Below, one piece after another: positions 12,022 to 12,111 of a DNA stretch of 12,111 nt. The stretch lies in contig CALEDW010000206.1 of assembly GCA_937949585.1 (NCBI GenBank), positions 1 to 12,111 of the forward strand. The letters are read 5' to 3'. Below the pieces are notes generated by a model. That model had not been told where the DNA came from and ran no database searches. It saw only the letters and a program-made list of their open reading frames with translations. Both the position numbers and the translations under genes were made by a program. Source of the DNA: an uncultured Acidimicrobiia bacterium (GTDB lineage Bacteria > Actinomycetota > Acidimicrobiia > IMCC26256 > CALEDW01). Within the stretch, counting starts at the first letter, position 1. Every line of letters starts with the position of its first letter.

Positions 12022-12111
12022 CGCCGCCAGGCCCGCCCCGGACCTCACGGCACCGGGTCGCCCCGCCCCCACCGCCACGCTGCTGTCACGGCGGCGGTTC
12101 CTGCGCCTCGG
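12005..12111 (+). CDS. N-terminus of a Tat-exported protein, probably DUF1501 (3' end outside window)
   Basis: ATG 12005 opens a frame to the window edge (35 complete codons). After a Pro/Ala-rich n-region it reads LLSRRRFLRLG, a clear twin-arginine (Tat) signal motif of S-R-R-x-F-L-K type, which implies export of a protein folded in the cytoplasm. The start lies inside the DUF1800 gene, 17 bp before its end, typical of translational coupling. DUF1800 genes are commonly followed by DUF1501 genes whose products begin with exactly this kind of SRRxFL signal, so DUF1501 is the likely identity. The domain itself is not in view. Confidence 0.72.
   Translation, partial: MPSSPDAARPAPDLTAPGRPAPTATLLSRRRFLRL

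Noticed and set aside
10591..12078. Nearly 500-codon minus-strand open frame opposite the DUF1800 gene
   Set aside because: The plus strand encodes recognisable DUF1800 motifs over the whole stretch; the antisense product has no recognisable domain and biased composition.

Overview
This is 12.1 kb of very GC-rich, densely packed chromosomal DNA. It most likely comes from a high-GC actinobacterium, and I lean towards an Acidimicrobiia-like lineage. The reasons are frequent GTG/TTG starts, several apparently leaderless genes with a TANNNT -10 box 6-7 nt before a GTG, a tRNA gene with no encoded CCA, a RipA-like cell-wall hydrolase, and a DUF1800/DUF1501-type pair. The taxon is inferred from gene style, not from a marker comparison. 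I saw no insertion sequence, integrase, CRISPR array or phage gene, so this looks like core or house-keeping sequence with a few accessory metabolic genes.

Layout: (1) 1-329, the 3' end of an acyl-CoA dehydrogenase gene (+), facing (2) 348-1616, a secreted NlpC/P60 peptidoglycan hydrolase (-). (3) 1874-1956, tRNA-Leu(CAA) (-), followed after a 50-bp gap by the divergent (4) 2007-5132, a complete isoleucyl-tRNA synthetase (+) with a GIHH instead of HxGH signature. The gap holds a perfect 10-bp inverted repeat. (5) 5203-6412, a tightly overlapped three-gene unit (+): a small one-helix membrane protein, a FabG-like reductase starting at TTG, and an acyl-carrier-protein homologue that has lost the phosphopantetheine-bearing serine. 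(6) 6427-6903, a BCP/PrxQ peroxiredoxin (-), divergent from (7) 6959-8497, an MFS transporter (+) with an unusual soluble N-terminal segment. (8) 8548-9342, a dienelactone-hydrolase-like enzyme (+), facing (9) 9346-10557, a cytochrome P450 (-). (10) 10642-12021, a DUF1800 protein (+), overlapping by 17 bp the start of (11) a Tat-signal protein cut by the window edge, probably DUF1501.

The acyl-CoA dehydrogenase, FabG, degenerate ACP, DLH-like hydrolase and P450 are all compatible with lipid or small-molecule metabolism, but they lie in separate transcription units and nothing shows that they form one pathway. The most interesting points are the serine-less ACP translationally coupled to fabG; the IleRS motif swap with a predicted mupirocin-resistance phenotype; the inverted repeat shared by the tRNA-Leu and ileS promoters; the N-terminal domain fused to the MFS transporter; and small hairpins at all three convergent gene junctions, two of which include both stop codons.
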